Shown here one piece after another: positions 1-7,221 of a stretch of DNA of 19,764 nucleotides. The stretch comes from an uncultured Oscillospiraceae bacterium (GTDB lineage: Bacteria > Bacillota > Clostridia > Oscillospirales > Oscillospiraceae). Each line of letters starts with the position of its first letter. The first letter of the stretch is position 1. The stretch spans positions 1 to 19,764 of the forward strand of contig CAKUAM010000035.1 of assembly GCA_934636305.1 (NCBI GenBank). Direction: 5' to 3'. The translations under genes were made by a program, and so were the position numbers. The notes beneath the pieces were generated by a model, which had not been told where the DNA came from, searched no databases, and was given only the letters and a program-made list of their open reading frames with translations.

Positions 1-11
1 CCTCGCTTCAA

Positions 12-60
12 GGGGGCTCCGGGGGGAAATTCGAAATCCCCCCGGCCGTCTTTTTTCTTT
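12..60 (+). terminator. Rho-independent terminator of an upstream off-window gene
   Basis: The arms CCGGGGGGA (19-27) and TCCCCCCGG (37-45) are perfectly complementary around a 9-base loop. They are followed within a few bases by a long T-rich tract (50-60). This is the layout of an intrinsic terminator on the plus strand, so a plus-strand gene probably ends just left of the window. Confidence 0.75.
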
Positions 61-106
61 TCTCAATATTTTCTTTTTTGACGGAACAAAAAAGAAAATG
101 TTGAAA
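61..106. repeat. Long A/T-rich perfect-type hairpin (palindromic intergenic element)
   Basis: Arms 64-80 and 87-103 are complementary over 17 bases with one T-G wobble, around the 6-base loop ACGGAA. Each arm is a homopurine or homopyrimidine-rich run (TTTTCTTTTTTG and its complement). It lies downstream of both the plus-strand terminator at 12-60 and the minus-strand PspC gene, so it may be a second terminator read from either side or a dispersed palindromic repeat. The remaining bases up to the PspC stop (107-190) show nothing recognisable. Confidence 0.6.
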
Positions 107-190
107 ATCGTTCCTCCCGCAAGTGCAGTGCTGCCTTCTATCATACCGTCGACACCATCAAAATCCCATAACTAGAATAAATGCTCCTCT

Positions 191-367
191 TTAGATATCC
201 TCCGGCATGATGAGTGCCGCAACAATATACAGTACAATCCCCGTGCCGCTCAGGCCCAGCGCCGCCCAGATGAGCCGCACAATCGTCGGGTCAATCCCCA
301 GATATTCCGCCACGCCGGCGCAAACGCCGCAGAGCATACGGTTGCTGCTTTTATGAAGCTTTTTCAT
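191..367 (-). CDS. Small PspC-domain membrane protein
   Basis: This is a 58-residue protein made up almost entirely of one PspC domain. The N-terminus MKKLHKSSNRMLCGVCAGVA is followed by an EYLGIDPTIVRL motif and a single hydrophobic segment at about residues 32-53, ending in MPEDI. The family is known from the phage-shock stress response, where PspC is an inner-membrane partner. Many Gram-positive bacteria carry such stand-alone versions of unknown exact role. The ATG at 367 has an AGGAGG ribosome site about 10 bases upstream. The gene lies 88 bases after the DHHW gene on the same strand with no U-tract terminator between them, so cotranscription with the acylation genes is possible. Nothing beyond membrane localisation and a possible stress role can be inferred. 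Confidence 0.85.
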   Translation of the reverse strand: MKKLHKSSNRMLCGVCAGVAEYLGIDPTIVRLIWAALGLSGTGIVLYIVAALIMPEDI

Positions 368-455
368 GATTAAGAAACCTCCTCCCCTGTGATATCCGCT
401 TGTAAGCGGGTTTGTACTATCTTAGACGCGCCTGCAGCGCGATTGTTCCCGATTT

Positions 456-1913
456 TTACGAAATCCCCGCCAGCGCATTGAGATACCGCACAAACGCCTT
501 GCTGTTTATCATATACGGATAATTGATTACAATCAGATCATCCACGCCCTGCTCAGCAGCAAACGATGCAAGGTCCAAAGATGGCTTGCCATCCTGATTG
601 AACTCACGCGGATCAATGACAATGATCCTGCTGTAATGGCTGGTCAGGAACGGGACGAACGCGTTGCCATAGGACTCCTTGAGCACTATGCACGTCGGCC
701 CCTGCACCTCGGATTCAATGATGCAGATGGGCGTATCACCGCCGATAAAGCAGAGATACTTATTGGACACATTCTCATCAAGCTTCGTATAGACCACGCT
801 GACCGGCGTACCGTTTTCGAGGCTGCCGTCCGCATAATACCGCGCGTGCGTCTCTACAATGGGCAGATAATACTTCAGATAATCCGGATTCTGCTTTAAT
901 ACCTCACTTTGCGGATAGCCCTTTGTAAAGGTGTACATGGAGCCGAGGAACGTGTCATATCGACCAGTCTCAAACTTCTCCAGCGGGACAGCGTCAAAGC
1001 CAGCGGCCTCGCAGAAGGCTGTGTAGGCATAATATGCGCCAAGCTGCGTCCAGTGATGATCCGTGCGGAAGTAGATATCCTCATCTGTATGACTGCGGAG
1101 CTTTGCATATGCATCGACGGTGATGATCGTATCCTTCATCTGGCTGTAGCAATACTCGATCATTGCCTTCTGGTCATGCTCGCCTGTGTGCAGGCTCTCC
1201 GGCGAATAGAACTGTCCGCCGTTCGGCGTCAGCAGCGAGATGGTTCGCACATCCGGGCCAAGCGCAGCAGAAAGATTGTTGATTGCGCCGGCATAGCTCT
1301 CAATGATGTCATCAAGCCGCGTGGGGATCTCCATCGCCCGGTTTCCGACCACAACGACGGAGCCGGCATAGCTGGCCTCTGATTCACTCGGGTTATCCAG
1401 CGCCGGATCCGTGTCGTCTGGCTGCTGCATGTCCTCCGGCAGCTTGTCTGCGCTGTCTGCGGCATCGGGCTGGTCTGCCGTGTCCGTCTGTGCGCCCTCT
1501 GCGGTCGGCTGCTGCTCTATCTGGCCCGGCGTCTGCTCCGGCTTCTGGCTCTGCCCTGTCTGCTGCAGTGCCTGCTGCACTGCGTCAAGCGATTCACCGC
1601 CGTTGGCTGCGCTGTCCGTCTGACCAAGAATCAGGACACTGTCCTCTCCGGAGCCAGAGAAATAGTAAAACTTATTGAGCGTGCGGTTTGCCGCAAGCAG
1701 CGGCTCACGCCCGGGAAAGGTATCGGCATAATACTGCTCCAGTGCCGGGATATAGGTGCCGTCCAGCAGCCCCTTCCACGAAAACTCCGGCTTGACAAAC
1801 GTGGTCTTTTCCGACAGGGAAACCGTCTGATCCACATCGACCAGAGAATAAATCCCAACGCTCAGCATGGCAGTCAGAAACAGAAGGAGCAGCACCGTAT
1901 ACAGCTTTTTCAT
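456..1913 (-). CDS. DHHW-family (AlgX/AlgJ-like) secreted or membrane-anchored protein
   Basis: This 485-residue protein starts with a signal peptide or signal anchor (hydrophobic residues about 5-25). It carries the motif YFRTDHHWTQLGAYYAY (DHHW at 285-288), which names the DHHW family. These proteins resemble the SGNH-hydrolase-like AlgJ/AlgX proteins, which act outside the membrane in polysaccharide O-acetylation together with an MBOAT protein. The MBOAT gene lies directly upstream, 14 bases away. The ribosome site GGGGAGG of this gene sits just before the MBOAT stop, which suggests coupled translation. Residues about 97-180 form a Q/D/E/P/A-rich low-complexity stretch between the N-terminal part and the catalytic-like domain, probably a flexible linker. 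The substrate polymer is not visible from the sequence. The ATG at 1913 is well supported. Confidence 0.85.
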   Translation of the reverse strand: MKKLYTVLLLLFLTAMLSVGIYSLVDVDQTVSLSEKTTFVKPEFSWKGLLDGTYIPALEQYYADTFPGREPLLAANRTLNKFYYFSGSGEDSVLILGQTDSAANGGESLDAVQQALQQTGQSQKPEQTPGQIEQQPTAEGAQTDTADQPDAADSADKLPEDMQQPDDTDPALDNPSESEASYAGSVVVVGNRAMEIPTRLDDIIESYAGAINNLSAALGPDVRTISLLTPNGGQFYSPESLHTGEHDQKAMIEYCYSQMKDTIITVDAYAKLRSHTDEDIYFRTDHHWTQLGAYYAYTAFCEAAGFDAVPLEKFETGRYDTFLGSMYTFTKGYPQSEVLKQNPDYLKYYLPIVETHARYYADGSLENGTPVSVVYTKLDENVSNKYLCFIGGDTPICIIESEVQGPTCIVLKESYGNAFVPFLTSHYSRIIVIDPREFNQDGKPSLDLASFAAEQGVDDLIVINYPYMINSKAFVRYLNALAGIS

Positions 1914-1927
1914 GTGTTTGCCTCCCC

Positions 1928-3334
1928 TCAGAATCTGAAATACAGAAATGCGTTGTAGGTGCTTCCGACCAGCGCAATGGTCGACAGCGCCAGCAGCGCC
2001 GCATCAAACAAAAATACCGTCACCGCATAGACCACCTGCCCCGCTGTACGCTGGCTCTGCGCGCACAGGCCGCCAAACAGGTTGCCGATATTCTGCGGAA
2101 TGGACGTCGAGCCGAGCGCACATACCAGCAGCAGCGGCAGATTGTTGATCAGGGAGATTCCGGCTGCCATATTGCTGAAGCCGCTGCCATACAGCCCGAA
2201 CATCACCCCTAAGCTGTGGATCAGCTGCGTCAGGTCTGTAAAATAGAAAATGTTCCAGCCGAAAATAATCAGCAGCATCGTCACAATATGCCGCACAAGG
2301 CCCGGAATCCGGCGCAGCGTTCCATTCAGCTGTTTTTCGATCACAAGGATCACAAAAAAATACACGCCCCACAGCACAAAGTTCCAGCTTGCACCGTGCC
2401 ACAGCCCCGTCAGGGCCCAGACAGCGGCCATATTGAACACGCGGTGCTTCTTTTTTCCGCCAAGCGGGATGTAGACATAATCCCGGAAGAACGAGCTGAG
2501 CGAGATATGCCATCTGCGCCAGAACTCGGTAACTGAGCGCGAGGTATACGGCAGGCGGAAGTTCTCCATATACTTAAAGCCGAAGATCCGTCCCATGCCA
2601 ATGGCCATATCCGAATAGCCGGAGAAATCAAAGTAAATTTCAAACGTATAGAGTACCATGCCGAGCCAGGCAGAAACCGTCGTTGTCGTGGCGAGGCTGC
2701 CGCCCAGAATCTGCGAGGCGACCTTCCCTGCCGCGTCAGCCAGCAGAACCTTCTTGGCAAGGCCCATGCAAAAGCGCGTCGCGCCGTAAAAGGCCTGCGT
2801 CGCATCGAACGAGCGCTCGTCAATCTGCGCCGCCACATCCGCGTAGCGCACAATCGGTCCCGCAATCAGCTGCGGAAACAGGGAGATATACAGCAGGAAC
2901 TTGGCAAAGGACGGCTGCGCCTCCACATCCCCGCGCCATACATCCACCGTATAGGAAAGCGCCTGGAAGGTATAAAAGGAAATGCCGATCGGGAGGGAAA
3001 TTTCCGGCACGGCAAGCGCAGTGCCAAGCAGTGCGTTCAGATTCTCCACAAAAAAACCTGTATATTTGAACACTGCCAGGCAGCCAAGATCCGCCACCAG
3101 CGCCAACACCAGCATTGCGCGCCTGTGCTGCCGCTGCAGAAGCAGGCCAAAGCCCCAGTTGGCCGCCGCCATGGCGAGCATCAAAAACAGATAAACCGGC
3201 TCTCCCCACGCATAGAAAATCAGGCTGAAAATGATCAGAACGACATTTTTCGCGCGGATATCGCGGCACAAAAAGTACGCTGTCAGACAAACAGGCAGAA
3301 AGATATATAGAAAAATCAGGTTGGAAAAGACCAT
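1928..3334 (-). CDS. MBOAT-family membrane-bound O-acyltransferase (AlgI/DltB-like)
   Basis: This 468-residue polytopic membrane protein has the family signatures FDFSGYSDMAIG (about 235-246), FWRRWHISLSSFFRDYVYIP (about 271-290) and GLWHGASWNF (about 310-319). His313 matches the invariant catalytic histidine. AlgI/PatA/DltB-type MBOAT proteins move an acyl group, usually acetyl, from a cytoplasmic donor across the membrane to an extracytoplasmic polymer through a DHHW or AlgJ/X partner. That partner is encoded immediately downstream. The pair points to O-acylation of a surface polysaccharide, teichoic acid or peptidoglycan; which one cannot be told. A GGAG ribosome site lies about 10 bases before the ATG at 3334, and a candidate promoter is at 3386-3414. 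DltB is less likely because dltA, dltC and dltD are absent. Confidence 0.92.
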   Translation of the reverse strand: MVFSNLIFLYIFLPVCLTAYFLCRDIRAKNVVLIIFSLIFYAWGEPVYLFLMLAMAAANWGFGLLLQRQHRRAMLVLALVADLGCLAVFKYTGFFVENLNALLGTALAVPEISLPIGISFYTFQALSYTVDVWRGDVEAQPSFAKFLLYISLFPQLIAGPIVRYADVAAQIDERSFDATQAFYGATRFCMGLAKKVLLADAAGKVASQILGGSLATTTTVSAWLGMVLYTFEIYFDFSGYSDMAIGMGRIFGFKYMENFRLPYTSRSVTEFWRRWHISLSSFFRDYVYIPLGGKKKHRVFNMAAVWALTGLWHGASWNFVLWGVYFFVILVIEKQLNGTLRRIPGLVRHIVTMLLIIFGWNIFYFTDLTQLIHSLGVMFGLYGSGFSNMAAGISLINNLPLLLVCALGSTSIPQNIGNLFGGLCAQSQRTAGQVVYAVTVFLFDAALLALSTIALVGSTYNAFLYFRF

Positions 3335-3385
3335 GGTGAAAACACTCCGAGCAGCAGTTTTGATTTACATAATGTCATATATAAT

Positions 3386-3414
3386 AATCTATCAGATTGC
3401 CCTCCCATTTGCAA
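3386..3414 (-). promoter_or_regulatory. Candidate sigma-A promoter of the MBOAT-DHHW operon
   Basis: Read on the minus strand, TTGCAA (3414-3409) and TAGATT (3391-3386) are 17 bases apart. This matches a vegetative -35/-10 pair with four of six -10 positions conserved. It lies about 50 bases before the MBOAT start. Confidence 0.5.
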
Positions 3415-3460
3415 GCGGATCCGACAAATTTTACATAAATTTATGACTGCAACACGCGTC

Positions 3461-3489
3461 TTGCTTTTATTCTTGTTTCATGCTATATT
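3461..3489 (+). promoter_or_regulatory. Candidate sigma-A promoter of the DeoR-family gene
   Basis: TTGCTT (3461-3466) and TATATT (3484-3489) are separated by 17 bases, giving a leader of roughly 40 bases before the regulator start. The promoter diverges from the MBOAT promoter across the 192-base gap at 3335-3526, which contains no other feature I can recognise. Confidence 0.6.
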
Positions 3490-3538
3490 GATATTGTTTT
3501 ATGTGGATTCTATACATTAGAAAGGCGTGAAACTGAAA

Positions 3539-4309
3539 ATGCTTGCGATTGAGAGAAAAAATGAGATCCTCGACAAGCTGCGTACCGAGCAGCGCGTGCT
3601 TGTCAGTGATCTGGCAGAATACTATAACGTCACGGAGGAAACGATCCGCCGGGATCTGGACAAGCTGGAGAAGGAGGGCTACGCCACCAAGACCTACGGC
3701 GGCGCCATCCTCGGCAACAGCACCAAGACGGATTTATCCTATACCATCCGCAACAAAACAAATGTAGAGGCGAAAAACGTCATTGCGTCGATGGCCAGCC
3801 GCCTGATTGAAGATGGCGACCATCTGATGCTTGACGACAGCTCCACATCGCTGTATCTTGCCAAGAAGCTCAAGGATAAAAAGAATCTCACGGTCATTAC
3901 CAACTCCGTGGAGCTCGTTGTTGAGCTCGGCAGCATTGACGGCTGGACCATTCTGCTCACCGGCGGCCGGCTGAAGCCGGATTCTCTGGCGCTCGTCGGC
4001 GACCAGACGCAGCAGATGCTGCGCCACTATCACGTCGATAAGGTTTTCATGTCCTGCAAGGGCATCGATTTTGACGCCGGCGTGACAGATTCCTCGGAGT
4101 TTCACTCGCAGACCAAGCAGTCCATGCTCCACTGCGCAAAGACAAAGGTGCTGATTCTTGACAGCACGAAATTTGACAAGGTTTCGTTCATTGATATTGC
4201 GCCGCTCGATACCTTTGATACCATTGTTACCAACAGCGTGCCCAGCAGCCAGTGGCTGCAATACTTTGAAGATCGCGGCATTACGTGCATGTATCCAAAT
4301 ACAAAATAA
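3539..4309 (+). CDS. DeoR/GlpR-family transcriptional regulator
   Basis: This 256-residue protein has an N-terminal DeoR winged helix (about 5-57, with VSDLAEYYNVTEETIRRDLD as the recognition region). It continues as a DeoR C-terminal sensor domain of the phosphosugar-isomerase-like fold, with VITNSVELVVEL, LTGGRLKPDSLALVG and ILDSTKFDKVSF motifs. Family members usually repress sugar, nucleoside or polyol operons and respond to a phosphorylated sugar. No such operon lies next to this gene and it has its own promoter and terminator, so its target may be elsewhere. I prefer the ATG at 3539 because family members typically start with M(L)AIER. A GTG at 3527 would add four residues, but it lies only one base from the AAAGG ribosome site. 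Confidence 0.9.
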   Translation: MLAIERKNEILDKLRTEQRVLVSDLAEYYNVTEETIRRDLDKLEKEGYATKTYGGAILGNSTKTDLSYTIRNKTNVEAKNVIASMASRLIEDGDHLMLDDSSTSLYLAKKLKDKKNLTVITNSVELVVELGSIDGWTILLTGGRLKPDSLALVGDQTQQMLRHYHVDKVFMSCKGIDFDAGVTDSSEFHSQTKQSMLHCAKTKVLILDSTKFDKVSFIDIAPLDTFDTIVTNSVPSSQWLQYFEDRGITCMYPNTK

Positions 4310-4317
4310 TATTTATG

Positions 4318-4357
4318 AACCCGGAGCTCTGGTCTTGCAGCAGAACTCCGGGTTTTT
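4318..4357 (+). terminator. Rho-independent terminator of the DeoR-family gene
   Basis: Perfect 9-base arms AACCCGGAG (4318-4326) and CTCCGGGTT (4346-4354) are followed by a run of T to 4357. It begins 8 bases after the stop codon of the regulator. Confidence 0.85.
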
Positions 4358-4369
4358 GCGTTCATATGC

Positions 4370-4470
4370 CTCCGGCGGCCCTATCTTTTCTTTTTTTATG
4401 TCTTTGAAAAGGAATGCGCCTTTTCTCCCCTGTCTTTTCCGGCAAGGCAGAAAAGACAGGGCCGCCGGAG
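4370..4470. repeat. 101-base structured inverted-repeat element with a duplicated arm
   Basis: Outer arms 4370-4390 and 4450-4470 are complementary at 20 of 21 positions. The right-arm segment 4450-4460 also pairs perfectly over 11 bases with an inner copy at 4429-4439, so two mutually exclusive folds exist. A third small hairpin, GAAAAGG (4406-4412) with CCTTTTC (4419-4425), sits inside. No open frame of note lies here. It may be a compound terminator region between convergent genes or a palindromic repeat element. Confidence 0.6.
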
Positions 4471-4495
4471 ACAGATCTGATCATTTTATATGCCG

Positions 4496-4530
4496 GCGCG
4501 CAGACACCAGGGTGTCTGCGCGCTTTTGTT
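4496..4530 (+). terminator. Strong 13-base-pair hairpin with T-rich tail between convergent genes
   Basis: GCGCGCAGACACC (4496-4508) and GGTGTCTGCGCGC (4511-4523) are perfectly complementary and are followed by TTTTGTT on the plus strand. It ends 8 bases from the stop codon of the minus-strand lipoprotein gene. On the minus strand the hairpin is not followed by a U tract. It is therefore clearest as a plus-strand terminator, although it may also protect or end the minus-strand message. Confidence 0.6.
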
Positions 4531-4531
4531 A

Positions 4532-7024
4532 TTATTTCTGTTCCTGAATATAAAGGCTGACTCGGCTCTGGATGAGCTTGGAAACCTCCTCCACGCTCTT
4601 GCTGCCAGAGAAATAGGCGCTGGCCTCGTCCGAAATGATGCTGAGCACATTCTGATCGTAATTCAGATAGCTCGTCGTATCGTCGATCAGCTTCAGAATT
4701 GCGTCATACTGCTCCTGCGTCATGGCATAGAGCTCAATCGGCTCCTCGTCGTTGTAGCTCATGGCGCCAGTGGAAATCGGAATCGGATTGCCGTTTTCGT
4801 CGAGAACCTGATTGCCGTTGGCATCCGTCTCGTATTCCTGCGTCATAGCCTCCGCCGCCTTCTTTTCAAAGGCCTCCTTCATGATGGGGAAGCCCCAGAG
4901 ACCCTCCTGATACTCCTCGGACAGAAGCGACCGCACAAACGACCAGGCTGCCGTCTTATCCTTGCAGGATGTGGTGATGGCAAGCGAGGTATCGCCCACA
5001 AAGCAGTTGCCGTTGCTGCCGTCCTCTCGCGGGAACCCGACGAAGCAGACATCGTTGTTCAGCGCAGCAAATGTGTAATACACATCGTCAAAGCCATAAA
5101 TGCCGGTGGGATACAGCAGCTGCTTGCCGGATTTCAGACGGGAGTAGTCGCTTTCGTAGCCATCATCATCCGACTGCCAGTCATAGCTGTCCGGGAACGG
5201 ATTGACAAACTCCAGCAGCGCACGGAACTCATCGCTGTCAAAGCTGCATTCACCGGTCTGCCAGTTCATAAAGCTGTCTGCGTTCATGGCCACGCAATAC
5301 TGCAGCATCTCGCCTCTGGTGTAATATTTGTTAAACACGGTGGCCCCCTCGGGCAGCCTGGACAGCGCATCGTTGACATCCGCCAATGTCCAAGTATCGT
5401 AGCCGCCGACAACCTTTCCAAGGCCGATGGCCGTTGTGATCTGGAACGAGGTCGGCATCTCATAGAGATGGCCGTCAATCTGCATGGCCTCCAGCGGCTT
5501 CTGCATAAAGCTTTCCCGGGTAAACTCAGGGTCGGCATCCACAAACGACCACATGTCCTCAATGATCCCCTTGGCAACATACTGCCGGACGGGCAGCTGC
5601 TCGGTTACAAGAATATCCGGAATATTGCCGGAAATGATCTCCGTGTTGAGCTTTGTCAGGCCCGGGCTTGTCTCGGCAGAGGTGCTGTCACTTCCGGTAT
5701 ACTCGGAATAGTCCTTCACCACGATGCGGTACTCGCTGCTTTTCTTGTTGAATTCCACGATTTTTGCACGCAGATTATAGTCGAGGTAGAAGCATGCCAG
5801 TGTCAGCTCTGTCTTTTGCTGGATCGTCGATGCATCCACACGGCTCAGCACAATCACCTGCTGGGTGCTGTCGGTGGAACTGTAAGAGCTGGACATTGCC
5901 ACGACACGGCCATCGGCCAGGAACGCATAGCGGTCAGAGCTCAGGTCATTGCTGTTGATATCGCAGGACATCCAGTCCACAACCTTTTCGGCCTCCCCGT
6001 TATCCTTCCGGATGCCGAAGATATTGCCGCTGGAAATATAATAGTATTCGTATACGTCGTCCCCCGGATAGATGCTCCAGGCGCTGCCGCACAGCGGGAT
6101 GTCCTCGCCCCATGTCTTGGCCGCAACGTCAATGGGCCGGAACGCCATAGAGGAATCTGAGCTGGTGCTGTCGGATACCACCATGCCGATCTGATCGTCG
6201 CTGTACTTGCAGATATTCCCGCCATTCATGCTGCTTGCATCAAGCGTCATAAGCAGACTGCCATCCGTGCCATAGACCTTGATATCGGAATAATCATAGG
6301 TATAGACATTTCCTGCTGTATCCGAATAAATATTGCCGACATAGCCGCCATAGCTGCCATAAGAGCCATCGCTGGAATCGCTGTCGCTCTGCTCCTGTGC
6401 CATCGGGATCGTGCGCAGCAGCGTTCCATGCGAATCGAGCTGAATCAGCTCCTCCACATTTGTAACTTCGCCATCCTCTGCATCCGTCGCGGTGGCATTC
6501 ACGCTGCGGTAGATCCAGAGCGTGCCGTCTGCGCCCGCCGCCATGGCCTGCGTATTGCCGGTGCCGGGGAGCGTCGTATAGGCATGATCGCCGGTCTGCA
6601 CAATTGTCACGCCGGCAGCCTGCTCCCCATCGCTGCCGATGGGCTGCTCGTCATAATTCTCCAGCTGTGTGCACGCGCCGGTATTCAGATCCATCCGGAA
6701 CAGCTTTTCCACATAATTGTCATAGTAATACGTTTCGCCGGTCTGCTCGTCCACGGACGACTGCTGGCCCTCCTTCACGCTGGCCGCAAAGTAGAGCATC
6801 TCGCCCTGCACGCAGCTGGCGTTGACCCAGTTAACCTCCTCCGGCAGGTCCAGATACTGAGCCTGATAGGCATATTTCGCACTTGGGACAGACGTATCAT
6901 CCGCCTGCTGCTTATTGTTCGTTGTATGATCTGCTGCCTGCTCCGTCTTGTTGCCCGAGCAGCCTGCAAGCAGTCCGACAAGCATCACAAGCGCGAGACA
7001 CAGCGCAAGAATCCGTTTGGTCAT
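4532..7024 (-). CDS. Large lipoprotein: repetitive beta-rich N-terminal domain fused to an extracellular solute-binding domain
   Basis: This 830-residue protein opens with a lipoprotein signal peptide and lipobox LLAGC (Cys22). A T/N/Q/D-rich linker follows. Residues about 50-400 contain repeated short beta-strand units, such as GTLWIYRSV, LIQLDSHGTLLRTIP and IKVYGTDGSLLMTLD, resembling propeller blades. From about residue 405 (LTLACFYLDYNLRAKIVEFN) to the end it reads as a family 1 extracellular solute-binding protein. It includes the ISGNIPDILV segment and a C-terminal region with an ITTSCKDKTAAWSFVRSLLS segment typical of ABC sugar-binding proteins. Usual family members have about 420-550 residues, so the N-terminal half is extra. 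No ABC permease or ATPase lies nearby, and the ligand is unknown. The start at 7024 has an AAAGGAG ribosome site. A weak -10-like TACGAT lies at 7071-7066 on the minus strand. Confidence 0.8.
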   Translation of the reverse strand: MTKRILALCLALVMLVGLLAGCSGNKTEQAADHTTNNKQQADDTSVPSAKYAYQAQYLDLPEEVNWVNASCVQGEMLYFAASVKEGQQSSVDEQTGETYYYDNYVEKLFRMDLNTGACTQLENYDEQPIGSDGEQAAGVTIVQTGDHAYTTLPGTGNTQAMAAGADGTLWIYRSVNATATDAEDGEVTNVEELIQLDSHGTLLRTIPMAQEQSDSDSSDGSYGSYGGYVGNIYSDTAGNVYTYDYSDIKVYGTDGSLLMTLDASSMNGGNICKYSDDQIGMVVSDSTSSDSSMAFRPIDVAAKTWGEDIPLCGSAWSIYPGDDVYEYYYISSGNIFGIRKDNGEAEKVVDWMSCDINSNDLSSDRYAFLADGRVVAMSSSYSSTDSTQQVIVLSRVDASTIQQKTELTLACFYLDYNLRAKIVEFNKKSSEYRIVVKDYSEYTGSDSTSAETSPGLTKLNTEIISGNIPDILVTEQLPVRQYVAKGIIEDMWSFVDADPEFTRESFMQKPLEAMQIDGHLYEMPTSFQITTAIGLGKVVGGYDTWTLADVNDALSRLPEGATVFNKYYTRGEMLQYCVAMNADSFMNWQTGECSFDSDEFRALLEFVNPFPDSYDWQSDDDGYESDYSRLKSGKQLLYPTGIYGFDDVYYTFAALNNDVCFVGFPREDGSNGNCFVGDTSLAITTSCKDKTAAWSFVRSLLSEEYQEGLWGFPIMKEAFEKKAAEAMTQEYETDANGNQVLDENGNPIPISTGAMSYNDEEPIELYAMTQEQYDAILKLIDDTTSYLNYDQNVLSIISDEASAYFSGSKSVEEVSKLIQSRVSLYIQEQK

Positions 7025-7156
7025 TTTGTGTCTCCTTTCAAAAAGACATTTTATTTTGCTGCCACATCGTATCAGATTTTTATGGAAAAGGAAACCCTTC
7101 CCGTATCTTTTTAAGAAAAAATTAAGCAGTCGCTTCTGGTTTCGCTTTCATCCTGC

Positions 7157-7185
7157 TTGGCAATTTCTCATTTCCATGCTATGAT
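7157..7185 (+). promoter_or_regulatory. Promoter of the MATE transporter gene
   Basis: TTGGCA (7157-7162), a 17-base spacer and TATGAT (7180-7185) form a near-consensus vegetative promoter. It lies 36 bases upstream of the preferred ATG. Confidence 0.75.
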
Positions 7186-7221
7186 ATTTGTCATAATAAA
7201 AACGAATTTGTGAGGTTTCTT

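Noticed and set aside
3335..3526. Possible riboswitch or leader RNA between the divergent MBOAT and DeoR genes
   Set aside because: Two promoters fill the gap and the leaders are too short; no conserved riboswitch core is visible.
4490..6160. Long open frame of 556 codons on the plus strand
   Set aside because: It lies fully antisense to the well-supported lipoprotein gene, has no ribosome site, and its translation (rich in H, R, I, L) shows no recognisable domain.
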